From Phragmites australis (taxonomy: Eukaryota > Streptophyta > Magnoliopsida > Poales > Poaceae), in NCBI RefSeq assembly GCF_958298935.1, contig NC_084936.1, positions 1,681,501-1,745,500 of the forward strand: a DNA stretch of 64,000 bases, in the 5' to 3' direction. The notes under the pieces are model-generated. The model saw only the letters and a program-made list of their open reading frames with translations, was not told the origin of the DNA and ran no database searches. Below, one piece after another: positions 33,208 through 44,008 of the stretch (positions within the stretch are counted from its first letter, which is position 1; each line of letters starts with the position of its first letter). A program made the translations under genes and the position numbers.

Positions 33208-34305
33208 ATGAGTTTCCGGCGGTTCCTGTACCTTGTGGCGGACGATTACGTCGACCGCAGCTACTCCCTGCGCCGCATCGACATGTCGCGCTTGTTCTTC
33301 CGTCCATCGACGGTGGGGGACCAGCCTTCACCAACGCCGCTCGACAGCAGCGGCGGAGCAGGAGCTGCTGATCCGTCGGCGACAGAGGATGGTGGTCGCC
33401 TGCCAGACCCCACCATGATTTTGAGCACTCCAGACATGATGCATGCGCGCGGTAGCATTCACTTCATGCCCTTCAAGAACAAGGGCAGCGGGGAGCACTG
33501 CAAGGTGTTCACCATGGACCACACGGGCCGCGCCCTCATGTGCGACCCTGGCCTGCCCCCCGCCTTCCGCCACCTGCCCAGCCTGGCCAGTGGCAAGGCC
33601 GCACCCTTCTCTCTCACCGTCGGCGACAGCCTCTACATCATGGACGCGTTCCCCAAGCCGCCCGGCCCCAAGCGGCACAGCTTCGAGGTTCTCACCTACG
33701 ATGAAAAATGCAACTTCAAGGAATCGTACTGGCACACTCTCCACCCGCCTCCCTATGTGTACGATCTCCGCGACTCTTCCCAGTATGTCGAGTCCTACGC
33801 GCTGGTCGCCGGCTCAAACATGGTCATATCCAACAAGGCCGTTGCAGAAACCTACTGCTTCGACACAGTGAAGAGCACGTGGAGAAAAGCCGGCGACTGG
33901 GCGTTGCCGTTCACCCGCCTCGCTGAGTACGACCCCGATCACAAGCTCTGGTTTGGGATCTCGTCTTATGACGACGGCTACCGCTTCTGCGGGGCCAACC
34001 TGATCGACGCCTCGGGAGAGATGAGGCCTCCCGTGGTGCACGGCTTCTGGAAGGAGTACGTCGAGCCTCCGCCGGAGTGGAGCCTTGCATGGTCCTACGC
34101 TGTGCCCCTGGGCTCCTCCAAGTTCTGCATCATCAGGTTGTTTGAGGTTGTTACCATCCACGTCTGCTCCAAGTCTAGGACGGATGAGCTCCAAGCGGTG
34201 CTCACCGGCGTGGAGGTGCAGAGTTGCGGCGAAGAGCTCCGTGTGGTCAAGCACAAGTCCGAACGTTACAAGCTCGACATCACAGTCGACTACCGGGTAC
34301 TCTAA
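33208..34305 (+). CDS. DUF1668-like protein, copy B
   Basis: A 365-residue intact frame from ATG 33208 with the same start (MSFRRFLYLVADDYVD) and blade-like segments as copy A. Residues 1-119 differ from A at one site (Tyr14 for Cys14) and the last 150 at about four. Residues 120-214 differ at about 20 positions and include a two-codon indel (NFKESYWHTLH against the longer SFIYKEWYWHPLN). No membrane segment, signal peptide or catalytic motif is visible; the role is unknown. The predicted 5'-UTR intron is complete, so this copy is the likelier to be expressed normally. Confidence 0.87.
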   Translation: MSFRRFLYLVADDYVDRSYSLRRIDMSRLFFRPSTVGDQPSPTPLDSSGGAGAADPSATEDGGRLPDPTMILSTPDMMHARGSIHFMPFKNKGSGEHCKVFTMDHTGRALMCDPGLPPAFRHLPSLASGKAAPFSLTVGDSLYIMDAFPKPPGPKRHSFEVLTYDEKCNFKESYWHTLHPPPYVYDLRDSSQYVESYALVAGSNMVISNKAVAETYCFDTVKSTWRKAGDWALPFTRLAEYDPDHKLWFGISSYDDGYRFCGANLIDASGEMRPPVVHGFWKEYVEPPPEWSLAWSYAVPLGSSKFCIIRLFEVVTIHVCSKSRTDELQAVLTGVEVQSCGEELRVVKHKSERYKLDITVDYRVL

Positions 34306-34341
34306 TAAGTCATCATCAACTGTACGTCTGCTATGATAATG

Positions 34342-34851
34342 ATTTGGACACGTGTCGCTCCGGGCGGGATGGGTGGTGGAAAATGGGTTTTAGATGCAAA
34401 CTTTGTGATTTTGTGCCGAGGTGTGGCCGGGGACACATAGACAAAGAGAAGCTCGGCGGTGACACCTCACGGGAGGTCCGCCCCCACCGCACAGGCCGAG
34501 GCCACTCGCCCACGGGGCGCGCACCGGCACGGATTCTCTGATACGTTATGTGGCCCACGCGTCAGTGAGCGTAACGTACGTCAGAGAATCCGCCGGGGAC
34601 GTGCACGAACCCACCTCCCTTTTGGTTGATATGCTTCCTAATCACTTCCCTCGTCAAACAAATCAACTCGCCTCCTTCCATGGCGCGCTTTCACTCTTGC
34701 TCTATACAGATCCAGAGCTAGATATCTGTCATGATCATGATGTAGTTAATTTTCACAGGCTATTATTGTTAATATCAGCGAAGAAATTAACAGTCTTCTT
34801 GCTACTTCAGTTGCCCTGCCTCTGCGTGTGGGCTTATAAATCTCAGGCTAA
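34342..34851. other. Spacer after module B with a hairpin
   Basis: Contains the GTGTGGCCGGGGACACATAG piece shared with the flank of copy A, and a near-perfect hairpin at 34530-34592 (GGATTCTCTGATACGTTA pairs with TAACGTACGTCAGAGAATCC). No gene seen. Confidence 0.5.
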
Positions 34852-34898
34852 AACTTTATTTTGTTAATTTCATTCAGTTAAACACTTATATGGTTGAG
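34852..34898. repeat. 47-bp direct repeat, right copy
   Basis: Partner of 18584-18630 with two mismatches, lying after module B and shortly before gypsy-2. Confidence 0.85.
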
Positions 34899-35134
34899 GA
34901 GAAATTGCCCAAATGCAATCCACTTGAGTGAGATTCGATGAAAGCAATCGAGTTGGCTGCAATTGCCTGAAAGCCATCAAAACCGAATTTTGGGTCGATT
35001 GAACGCTATTTCTGTCTTGTATGCTCATTTTGCTTTTCTTTTGCATCCCAGGCTCTACTGATCTGACCGTTTTGCCCCTCCGGCAGAAATACAACCTGGG
35101 CGAAGCGATGCGGTCGGACTAGTCTCTAGTGTCA

Positions 35135-35580
35135 TCTCGTTCGTCGTGCCTCCCATCGCATCGGTCCACTTTGTGAAGTAATCCGTAGCAACCAAAACAA
35201 AGCGATGACCTTTTGAAGATGAAGGATGAATTTGGCCGATGAAATATAAAGCCCATCCTCGGAATGGCCATGGTTTGATGATAGGATTCAACATAGAAGC
35301 AGGAGCTAACTGTATATCACCAAACTTTTGACATGCTTCACATCCTTTGTAATATCTAGAGCAATCATCAAACATAGTCGGCCAATAAAATCCAGCTCTC
35401 CTTAACAACCATACTATTTTGCGAGCCGACTGATGTGTTCCACAAATACCTTCATGTACTTCACCCATAGTAATTTTACTTTGCTCCGAACCTAGACATT
35501 TTAGAAGCAACCCATCTATGGTTCAACGATATAATTCACCATCCAATATCACATATTTTAAAGCTTGTCGCCTAGCATTT
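35135..35580 (-). pseudogene. Gypsy-2 integrase, truncated
   Basis: The HHCC zinc region (VHEGICGTHQSARK, then CSRYYKGCEACQKFG) and the beginning of the core (GWALYFIGQIHPSSSKGHR, YFTKWTDA) are clear. Homology ends after DAM, and unrelated sequence follows. A TGA at about 35520 precedes TIDGLLLKCLG. Confidence 0.85.
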
Positions 35581-35920
35581 TTATCTACCGATGAACTAGA
35601 ATTTTCTAAATATTCGATCATCGGCTTTCTCCAATCACTAGACATATGCAATATGATTTTTTGAGCAAAACCGAACCTTCTTCCTGTTTTTCGGCCAAAA
35701 GAACACTAGCACAAGCTAACAACGGTTTTTCTAACACAAAGAACATCCCTCTATTTACTCGATAACCAGATGCTTGCTGCGCTAAATCATTTGCCCTCAT
35801 ATTCTCTTCTCTAGATATGTGAACGATGGTGAAATCATCAAAACTTGCTATGATATCTAAGCATCTATCTAAATAGCTATTTAGTGACTCATCAAAGCAT
35901 TGATAAACTCTAGAAACTTG

Positions 35921-36574
35921 CTACACCACTAGTAATGAATCACCAAACAATTCTACATGTGTTACGCCCATGGACTTTAAAATTTGCAAACCTAACAAAA
36001 GAGCTTCGTACTCGGCTTGATTGTTGGTACAAAAGTATTCTAAGCGAACCGATGTTTCGAAAACAACACCTCTAGGTGAAATTAAAACAATGCCAACACC
36101 TTGACCTTCTCTACAAGCTGAGCCATCAAAGTATAACTTCCATGAACACACACTAATCAAACTAACCAACGCATCACTATCAATATGATGATCAATAATA
36201 AAATCAACAACGATTTGGCTTTTCATTGGTCTTAACGGTTCATAAGCCAAATCATATTCAATCAAAGCATAGACCCACTTTCCGATTCTACCACTCAAAA
36301 TCGGCTTTTGCAACATGTACTTAATAACATCGGTTTGGCATGCAACCACACAAGTACTAGAAAGCAAATAATGTCTCAACTTGGTGCATGCATAGTATAA
36401 AGATAAACATAATTTTTCAATAAATGCATACCTTGTTTCCGCATCCAAAAGACGCTGGCTCAAATAAGTGATCGCATATTCTTTCCCGTCGCTTTCTTGT
36501 GTAAGAACAGCAGCTATTACCGTCTCTTGTGTAGCAACATACAGCCGAAATAGAATCCCAGCCTTGGGCACCAT
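35921..36574 (-). pseudogene. Gypsy-2 RNase H and second RNase H
   Basis: Residues 1-130 give the RT-linked RNase H (YAITYLSQRLLDAETRYAFIEK). From about residue 143 the second RNase H begins with WKLYFDGSACREGQGVGIVL and NNQAEYEALLLGLQ, holding Asp and Glu of the catalytic set. A TAG (35921-35923) cuts it short. It is separated from the RT by one TAA at 36575-36577 in the same frame. Confidence 0.88.
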
Positions 36575-36577
36575 TTA

Positions 36578-37765
36578 CACGGGAGGTGATGACAAATATT
36601 TTTTGATGTCATCAAAAGTTTGTTGCTGTTCTGCCCCCCAAGTAAAATCGGCTTCTTTCTTTAACCGAAGTATGGGAGTAAAAGCACTAATCTTGCCGGA
36701 CAAGTTATATATGAAACGCCTCAAATAATTGACCTTTCCCAGCAAATTTTGGACATCTCTCTTTGATTGTGGCGCTCCCAACTTATCTATAGCTGCTATT
36801 TTGTTAGGATCTATCTCTATGCCTCTTTCATGTATTATGAAACCTAAGAATTTGCCCGCTGATACACCAAAAGCACACTTAAGTGGGTTCATCTTTAAAC
36901 CATTCCGACACATTCTTTCAAAAGCTAAACACAAATCGGCTAAATGACTACCCATATCATCCCATTTGATAACAATATCATCAATATAAATCTCCAAGAT
37001 GACACCAAACAAATCATGAAAGATCAAATTCATAGCTCTTTGATAAGTAGCACCGGCGTTCTTTAAACCAAATGTCATAACAACCCATTCAAATAAACCA
37101 ACAAAACCCGGGCAACGGAAAGCCGTTTTAGATATATCTTCTTCGGCCATGAAAATTTGATTATAGCCCGCATTACCATCCAAAAAACTAATAACTCTAT
37201 GACCCGAAGCATCATTAATCAGCATATCGGCGATGGGCATAGGATATTCATCTTTAGGAGTAGCTTTATTTAAATCTCTAAAATCAATGCATACTCTCAA
37301 TTTATCACTATTTTTCTTCTCAACCGGGACAATATTAGATATCCATTCAGCATATCTACAAGGACGAATAAACCCCGCAGCGAGCAACCGGCTTATTTCT
37401 TCTTTGATTCGCCCATACATGTTAGGATTAAACTTTCTAGCTGGTTGTTTGTGAGGTCTAAAACCCAACTTTATGGAAAGCCGATGCTCTACAAGCTCAC
37501 GGCTAAGTCCCGGCATCTCATGATACTCCCAAGCGAAACAATCGATATATTCTTTGAGTAATGCAATCATTTCGCCTTTTTGAACATCATGCATGTTTTT
37601 ATTCACAAATGTCGGCCTAGGAACAGTACCATCTCCTATATCTACCTCTTCTAATGGATCAGCCGACGAAAAACCTTGTCCTAGCTTTTCTATCTCATCA
37701 AAATCATCAATAGTCTCACAAATATCGTTCTTTTTAGACTGATATTGCTCCACACGCTGTTGCAA
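36578..37765 (-). pseudogene. Gypsy-2 reverse transcriptase
   Basis: A 396-codon open stretch with KLRVCIDFRDLNKATPKDEY, FRCPGFVGLFEWVVMTFGL, the catalytic box IYIDDIVIK and GKFLGFIIHERGIEID. All expected RT motifs are visible and the catalytic Asp pair is intact. The copy is inactive as an element because of stops on both sides and the missing 3' end. Confidence 0.92.
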
Positions 37766-39130
37766 CCATTCTAAATTACTTTATTTATCCATTTATAACA
37801 TTACATTGCTAAGCCGAGATGAAGAAATCGGCTGTACAGACATGGGTACAAAACCATCTCTAGTAACACTAAGAAAATCATACCCCGAAAAGTCTTGACC
37901 GGAGAGACACTGTACATTCCCATGTTGCCAATCTACCGAAGCATCGACCAAAGCAACAAAAGCCGATGTATCCGCATGTACAACCTCTATTTCATCGTCT
38001 ACCCATTGAATCAAGAATTGGTGCAAACTAGAAGGTACACAACGATTTGCATGAATCCAATCATGGCCTAATAAAACGTTGTAGTTACCTTGCACGTCGG
38101 CGACGAAGAAGGCCGTAGGGACCGTCTTGCTTCCAACGGTGAGCTCCATGGAAATTACGCCTTTTGCCTCCGTAGGCTCGCCGGTGAAGCCATTAAGCAC
38201 CAAGTTTGTCTTCATGAGCTCTTTGTCTTCTTTTCCTAGCTTCTTGAAAACTGAATATGGCATTAGATTCATGGTGGCTCCACCATCCACTAGCATTCTC
38301 GAAATTGGCCTTCCATCAATATGCCCCTTGACATACAATGGCCTCAAATGTTGGCTCAATTCTTTGGGCTTTTCAAATATAGTTTCCTTCGGACCAATAT
38401 TTAGCTGAGCAACCTCTTCATTAACAACCCGAAACTCCGAAGGTAAAACAAAAACCATATTGATATCCATATTATCATGCGGCAGAGTACCATCTCTAAG
38501 AATTGGAGAGTCTCCTAGCATATCATCTTCATCATCACTAGATGTCACAATAGGCTCTATGACTTGCTTTACTCTCCATTCTTGCTGAATAGGCACTATT
38601 GGCTTGATTTCATTGAATACTTGATCTCTAACCTTTTCAGCTTGTGCTTCTCCCAACTCTTGTTTTTGTAACCTTTGTAGCCTCCTCTTTTGGGAATGTG
38701 AGAGACCCCTAGGACACCACGGTGGCTGCGGCTTAGTCCCAGGTAGCAAGGACTTTTCCTTTTCAACCTTCCGATCGTCTGAACTAGCGATCGGCTTTAA
38801 ACTAGAAGTGGCTTCTTGAACATTTGGCGCCATGGGCTGTTGTACTGTTGTAGGTGGCGCCTCCTTAAGCTCAAGATCAGTACCAACCACTCCTACAACT
38901 TCCCCTTTGTTGCTGCCACTTGATCCGTCATTAGCCGATTGCTTTTGCACTTTGCTTTCATCAACAACCAGCTGTTTTCCTTTTGGTTCCAGACCTAATT
39001 TCTCATTAGAGACACTCGTGTTCTTCACACGATAGACCTTCTTAACATGTCTCCTATCCCTCCCATCATTTGACTGATTTTTGGGATCAAACCGGTCTTG
39101 TTTAGGACGAGATAGTCTGTCAAACGCCAA
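37766..39130 (-). pseudogene. Gypsy-2 linker and protease
   Basis: A basic linker with KPQPPWCPRGLSHSQKRRLQ is followed by the aspartic protease. The active site is VDGGATMNLMPYSVFKKLG, the Asp-Gly-Gly form usual in Tat elements, and the FVADVQGNYNVLLGHDWIHA flap/C-terminal motif follows. Two TAA codons at its end (in LXMDKXSN) separate it from RT in frame. Confidence 0.87.
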
Positions 39131-41605
39131 AGGTCATGGTGCTGTCCACCCCGGGTGAAATGGTGCAAATGGCATAGAAGGTGGTACCCAAGGTGCACAC
39201 CAACCCCACGGCAGACATGGAGGACAAACCATCGGAGGAGAACCCCACATCATAGGCATTGGCGGCCCGAAAAGAGGGAACGGAACTGCTGCAATATTAT
39301 CCTCCCATTGCCTCCTCCTCCCTTCAAACTCACGCTTCGGAGGTGATCTTGGACGTTTAAGAGCATTGGGCCGGCTGCCCCTTTTTTGGCCAGCCTTGCC
39401 ACTCTCATACTTAGCCAAAAGTGTATCAAATGTAAGTTTTGGCTTCTCATGCTTCTTAATAGCTTTGTTCTTATCTTCATTCACTTTCCAACGACCAATT
39501 TCTAGACTTTTAGGTTTGATCATCCTTGGCCTTACATTATCATTACCAATAATCACACTCTTGCCTTTAGTCGATTCGGCTTGAGACGGCCGAACCAAGA
39601 CCTTCTTCCCTTCAAAGTTCATCATGTTGATGGGGAATGGATCACAGTCTAGCTTCATCTTAGAATTTTCAGCAAACTTCAATCATCCTTCATTAATGAC
39701 CGATTGAATCTGTCGACGGAAAACATTGCAATCATTAGTAGCGTGAGAATATGAATTATGCCATTTACAATATGCACGTTTCTTAATCTCCTCAAGTGAT
39801 GGAATAACATGATAAGGAGACAAACTAATTTGCTTTTCTTGTAACAAGAGATCAAATATCCTATCACATTTAGTGACATCGAATGTGAATTTTATCTCTT
39901 CTTGCTGATTCTTTTGTGGAGTTGGCTTCAATGCGGGGCACATGAATGGCTTAGATTTGGACTTCCATGTCCATTCGGCTACACACACGTCTACGCTATC
40001 ATCACTTGACGAATCATCCTCATATTCAACTACATTAATACCCGGACGATCCACCTTGAGTTTTTCACTAAACCTTTGAATCTTTCTATGTTCTTTGGCA
40101 TGACTTTCTTGAGCCAGAGCCCGCTGCAAAACTTGATTCACATCTGAAAATTCTTGCCCTTCTAATCTCTCTTTGATGTGTGCATGCAACCCGGCAAAAG
40201 CTAACTCAGCTAGATCTCTATCGGAGAGCGAAACATTGAAACATCGATTTTTAGTATCTCTAAATCTTCTAATGTATTCAGAAACAGACTTATTATACTT
40301 TTGTGTAACCAATGTCAAATGAATTAACCTCAACTCCGTGTCTCCAGTATAAAAGTATTCATGAAATTTTTGCTCAAGTTGTGCCCATGTATGAATAGAG
40401 TTAGACGCAAGTGAAGTAAACCAAGTAAATGCATTGCTGAAAAGTGATAAAGGAAATAAACGCAATCTTAAAGCATCACTACTACCGGCTTCACCACATT
40501 GTGCAAGAAATTGACCTATATGCTCCATTGTAGTTCTACCATCTTCCCCATTGAATTTAACAAAATCAAGGACCTTAAACCCATGTGGATATGGAATTGT
40601 GTCATAATAATCAGGGTATGGTTTTTGATAAACACGTGATTTACCTTTGAGCGCTACCCCAAAATGTTCCCTCAAAATATTAGTCATTTGCTCTTTGATG
40701 CTTTCAGGCCCAAAAAGTGTTTCGGCCATAGGCCGATTGGATGATGCATTAGCATGTGGTTGTGGCCTAAAAGATTGTTGTTGTGGCGTATCATGAGAGT
40801 GTGAAGTCACATATTGTATATGTGGAGTATTTTGTGAAGGCACATTGAAGTAAGTATCCAGCAACAGACCATAGGGTATGCCAGTACCTTGTGGGGGTAT
40901 AGGAGGTGTGCTATATACCACAGTGTTGTAAGGAACTAATGGCATACTTGCTGAAATTTCAGTAGCCCAGCTATTGGCCACATACTGAATCGAACTAGTT
41001 ATGCTAGATGAACTAGTCGGAACTGGAAAAACAAATGAGGACACCTCCGGCTTGTTAGTACTCAATGTATTAAATGGAGGTGTTACCATACCAACCGGAC
41101 CAACATTGGATCGGCTATGAGTTTGTTGCATCGGCATATTTTGTTGTGTAGGCAAAGGTGTTGCAAATTGTGCCGATGAAACTAATGGTATTTGCTGAAA
41201 TTGATTACCATCGTTGGAATTTGAGGAGCTAGCATCATGTAGTTGGGGCTGTTTTTTACCTTTTTCATCTTGCAATTCAATAAACAAAGCCCTAACACAA
41301 CTAGACAGTACATGATCTAGACTTTTAACCAATGTTTCAGAATTATTGAACATGGCAGCACCAACAGACTGATCTACCATACGCGCAATATGCTCTTTGA
41401 AATCATGAGTAGAATCACTTACATCGGTCTTTACCTCATGATTGGCGTGGACGATTGACATCGGATCGTCCTTGTTGATTACACCTTGACGTGTTTTCTG
41501 ATAGCATGCAAGCATCATCTTCTCAACCTCCCGCTTTTGAGCTTCAATAGCTTGGCGATCCTCCTCGGGAAGCTCTTCAAGCGTAGGCGAGATGATATTG
41601 TCCAT
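39131..41605 (-). pseudogene. Gypsy-2 gag
   Basis: The likely start is the ATG at 41605, opening MDNIISPTLEELPEEDRQAI; upstream in-frame sequence is LTR and leader. The gag core lies around 40050-40620 with FTWFTSLASNSIHTWAQLEQ, EYIRRFRDTKNRC and LAFAGLHAHIKERLEG. A CCxH-like segment (YCKWHNSYSHATNDCNVFRR) follows near 39730-39790. TGA codons at 39683-39685 and 39131-39133 are the only breaks; the latter follows a Pro/Trp-rich tail. Confidence 0.88.
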
Positions 41606-41703
41606 GTTAATTTTGGCTCCCTCTTCCTTAGATATGGCGCAGCAGGGTGCAGGGGGTGTCAACGCCGAAACCCTAGGTGTGGATGTTGATGGAGAACCGT
41701 CGT

Positions 41704-41721
41704 TCCCCAGCGGAGTCGCCA
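41704..41721 (-). promoter_or_regulatory. Gypsy-2 primer-binding site
   Basis: On minus, TGGCGACTCCGCTGGGGA starts three bases after the LTR end (CCAACACA). This sequence is used by Tat-type grass elements and is usually assigned to a tRNA-Arg; the assignment is from memory. Confidence 0.75.
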
Positions 41722-41724
41722 ATT

Positions 41725-42800
41725 TGTGTTGGGGCAGAATTGGGCAACACCTAGCCAACACGGGATCCGTCAAGGATACTTGTCGCTTTTCGCAGTGACA
41801 CGTGACTTGTTTACTAGCAAACAAGCAAAGGTTTCGACTGGCAACCTTGGGGATCACCGCCCGGACAATTTATGAGCAAATTGACAAAGAACTGCCACCC
41901 GAACCACATGGATTCAAAGTAGCAGCGAGGAACTAACCCTAAATTGCAGGAAAGTAAAGGCAAAACGAAAAGTAGATGCAATAGGTGTGATTGACTGATG
42001 GCTATGCCATCGGCCTCCATCCCTCGACTATTTATAAGGGGGGGGGTATGGTCTTGACCCTAGGGAATCGAAGTAGGACTCTATTCCAACCCTAAATACG
42101 CCCTGTTTGGCAAAAATTGCGAAAGAGATCCGAACAAATCCATGAATCCACTTCGATTCGGTTTCGGACTGAACACCAGATGGTCCGGTGAGAATAAACT
42201 CCAGAACACTGGACCATCCGGCGAGTTCACTCGACCGAAACTCTAAGACTCGGTCTTACACACACCGGATATTCCGACGTCATATTTATACTCACCGGAG
42301 TATGTCACCGAACCAATATTTGCAGAGAGCAAATTTTTTGCAAAGTTTTCCTTTTGAACGCACTGAATGATCTGGCAATCATCAAAGACCTCACCGGACA
42401 ATTTTCACCAGAGAACATTTTTCGAGTAAAAAACCTTCTTCTCACTGGGTAGTCCGGTGATACCCCAGAATCTCCACCGGACCATTTTTTCCAGAGAGCA
42501 AGTTTTCGGCGCAAATTGCCCTTCTACACACCGGATAGTCCGGTGATACCTTGGAATCTCTACCGGACCATTTTATATAGAGAGCATGATTCGCTGTACC
42601 AAATTCTCATCCCATTCTCCAGATAGTCCAACGCTCAATGAGCCCCTCACCGGACTATTTTTTTCCAGAAAGTATGTCTTCTGGCCGAAATCGAAATACA
42701 AGCACTGGATAGTCCGGCGATGACACGGCATTGATCAACGGACTATCCGGTGTATACAAAAAAATTGGCCGTGCCATTTTTTGCTATCAAAAGTTTCCTT
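41725..42800 (-). repeat. Gypsy-2 5' LTR
   Basis: The 3' end of the LTR on minus is CTGCCCCAACACA at 41725. A TATA box, TTATAAATAG (42028-42037 on minus), marks the promoter. The region 42170-42760 holds about ten degenerate copies of ACCGGATAGTCCGGTGA, a palindromic motif. The upstream edge is approximate. Confidence 0.72.
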
Positions 42801-43127
42801 GAAGATAAGCTAGCTGAAAGGTATAAAGTTGAGGAGTCTCGCGCGGCCTGTTCAGCTTCTGGCAGTCTTCAATAAATTGGCCATTACTCCTTATTGGGAA
42901 GTCGAAATGACAAGCCGTTTATTGGGTGTGAAAGTAGACTTGATTATCTTTCCAATCATGTGTATTATGCATGCTGAATCGTCACAGTCTTGACCGCATG
43001 GCTCGTGGAAGTTGAAGCAGTTGTCACAAGACTGAGAGTGTTGAAGATTATGGAGGCGGTCGAGGCCTCCTCTTCGTGGTCGACAAGATCGACCACTTCC
43101 TCTTCGTGGTCGCTGTTTCTTCTTTGT

Positions 43128-43280
43128 GGTCGAGAATCTTGCGGCACTACTCAGAGCTGGTCGAGGATCATGCGGTGATGTTCGAAGCTGGTCGAGGAAC
43201 ATGCAACGCTACTCGGAGCTAGTCGAAGGTCACACGATAGTGCTTGGAGCTGGTCGAGGATCACGCAGCGCTGCTCGTAA
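43128..43280. repeat. 31-bp tandem repeat
   Basis: Four to five units of AGCTGGTCGAGGATCATGCG-type sequence with period 31. The flanking 42960-43130 has related CTCTTCGTGGTCGA repeats. No gene seen in 42800-43306. Confidence 0.7.
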
Positions 43281-43306
43281 CCCTTTGAATCCAGAGCAAT
43301 GTCCTT

Positions 43307-43903
43307 CTATTCATGTGTAAACCTTAGCAAAACAAATGTACAACATTTAGGTAGTATAAAATTCTCATCAATATTAAAGTTCAACTCAGTAAGAAGTGAG
43401 TTCATCTCTTGTTGTATCTTTTTGGCACGGCTTCGTGTAATCGGCCCCTGAACTGGGGGTGAAGCATCTTGGTTTACTTGACTAGTTGGGATGTCCGCAT
43501 CATCCTTGCCCTCTTGAAAAGGAGTCATCCTCGACTCTGACTCATCTTCATCGATAAAGGGTGACAAATCAGCAACATTGAATGTTATTCTTACACCATA
43601 TTCTTCAGGAAGCGCAATCTTGTAAGCATTGTCATTGACTTTGGCCAGAACTTTGAATGGTCCATTTGCCCGAGGCATCAACTTGGATTTACGCTTGTCT
43701 GGAAAGAGCTCCTTGCATAGATGTACCCAAACCAGATCACATGGTTCAAGAATCAGCTTCTTTCGATGCTTGTTGGCCATCGCAGCATAGCATTTTGCTT
43801 TCTTCTCAATTTCTTCCTTAGTCTTTTCATGTATCTTCTTGACATATGTAGCACACCTTGAGGCTTCCATGTTACTCCTATCCTGCAATGGTAGGGGCAG
43901 CAA
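43307..43903 (-). pseudogene. Gypsy-3 pol C-terminal tail
   Basis: Follows the integrase: ANKHRKKLILEPCDLVWVHL, KLMPRANGPFKVLAKVNDNA, then ITFNVADLSPFID and a tail ending ITRSRAKKIQQEMN. No chromodomain is evident. Confidence 0.85.
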
Positions 43904-44008
43904 ATCGATAGGAGCAATTGGTTTGAATCCATAAACAATTTAAAATGTACACATGTTAGTGGTAGAGTGTACTACCCTGTTATAAGCAAATTCCACATGT
44001 GGTAAGCA

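Larger units (their letters stand above)
31072..34341 (+). repeat. Duplicated module B (partner 18729-21952)
   Basis: Direct copy of module A with the same MITEs and gene. It keeps the 107 bp (33001-33107) that A lacks, so it represents the more complete 5' arrangement. Homology fades after GTACGTCTGCTATGATAATG at the 3' edge. Confidence 0.92.
35060..42800 (-). mobile_element. Gypsy-2: Tat-lineage element, 3' truncated
   Basis: On minus the order is 5' LTR (41725 to about 42800), primer-binding site (41704-41721), gag, protease, RT, RNase H, a second (archaeal-type) RNase H and integrase start. A second RNase H after the first is diagnostic of the Tat/Athila branch. The frame from 41857 to 35921 is continuous except for isolated stops; a frameshift follows near 35650. 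The integrase breaks off at about 35135 and no 3' LTR is present. Confidence 0.92.
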
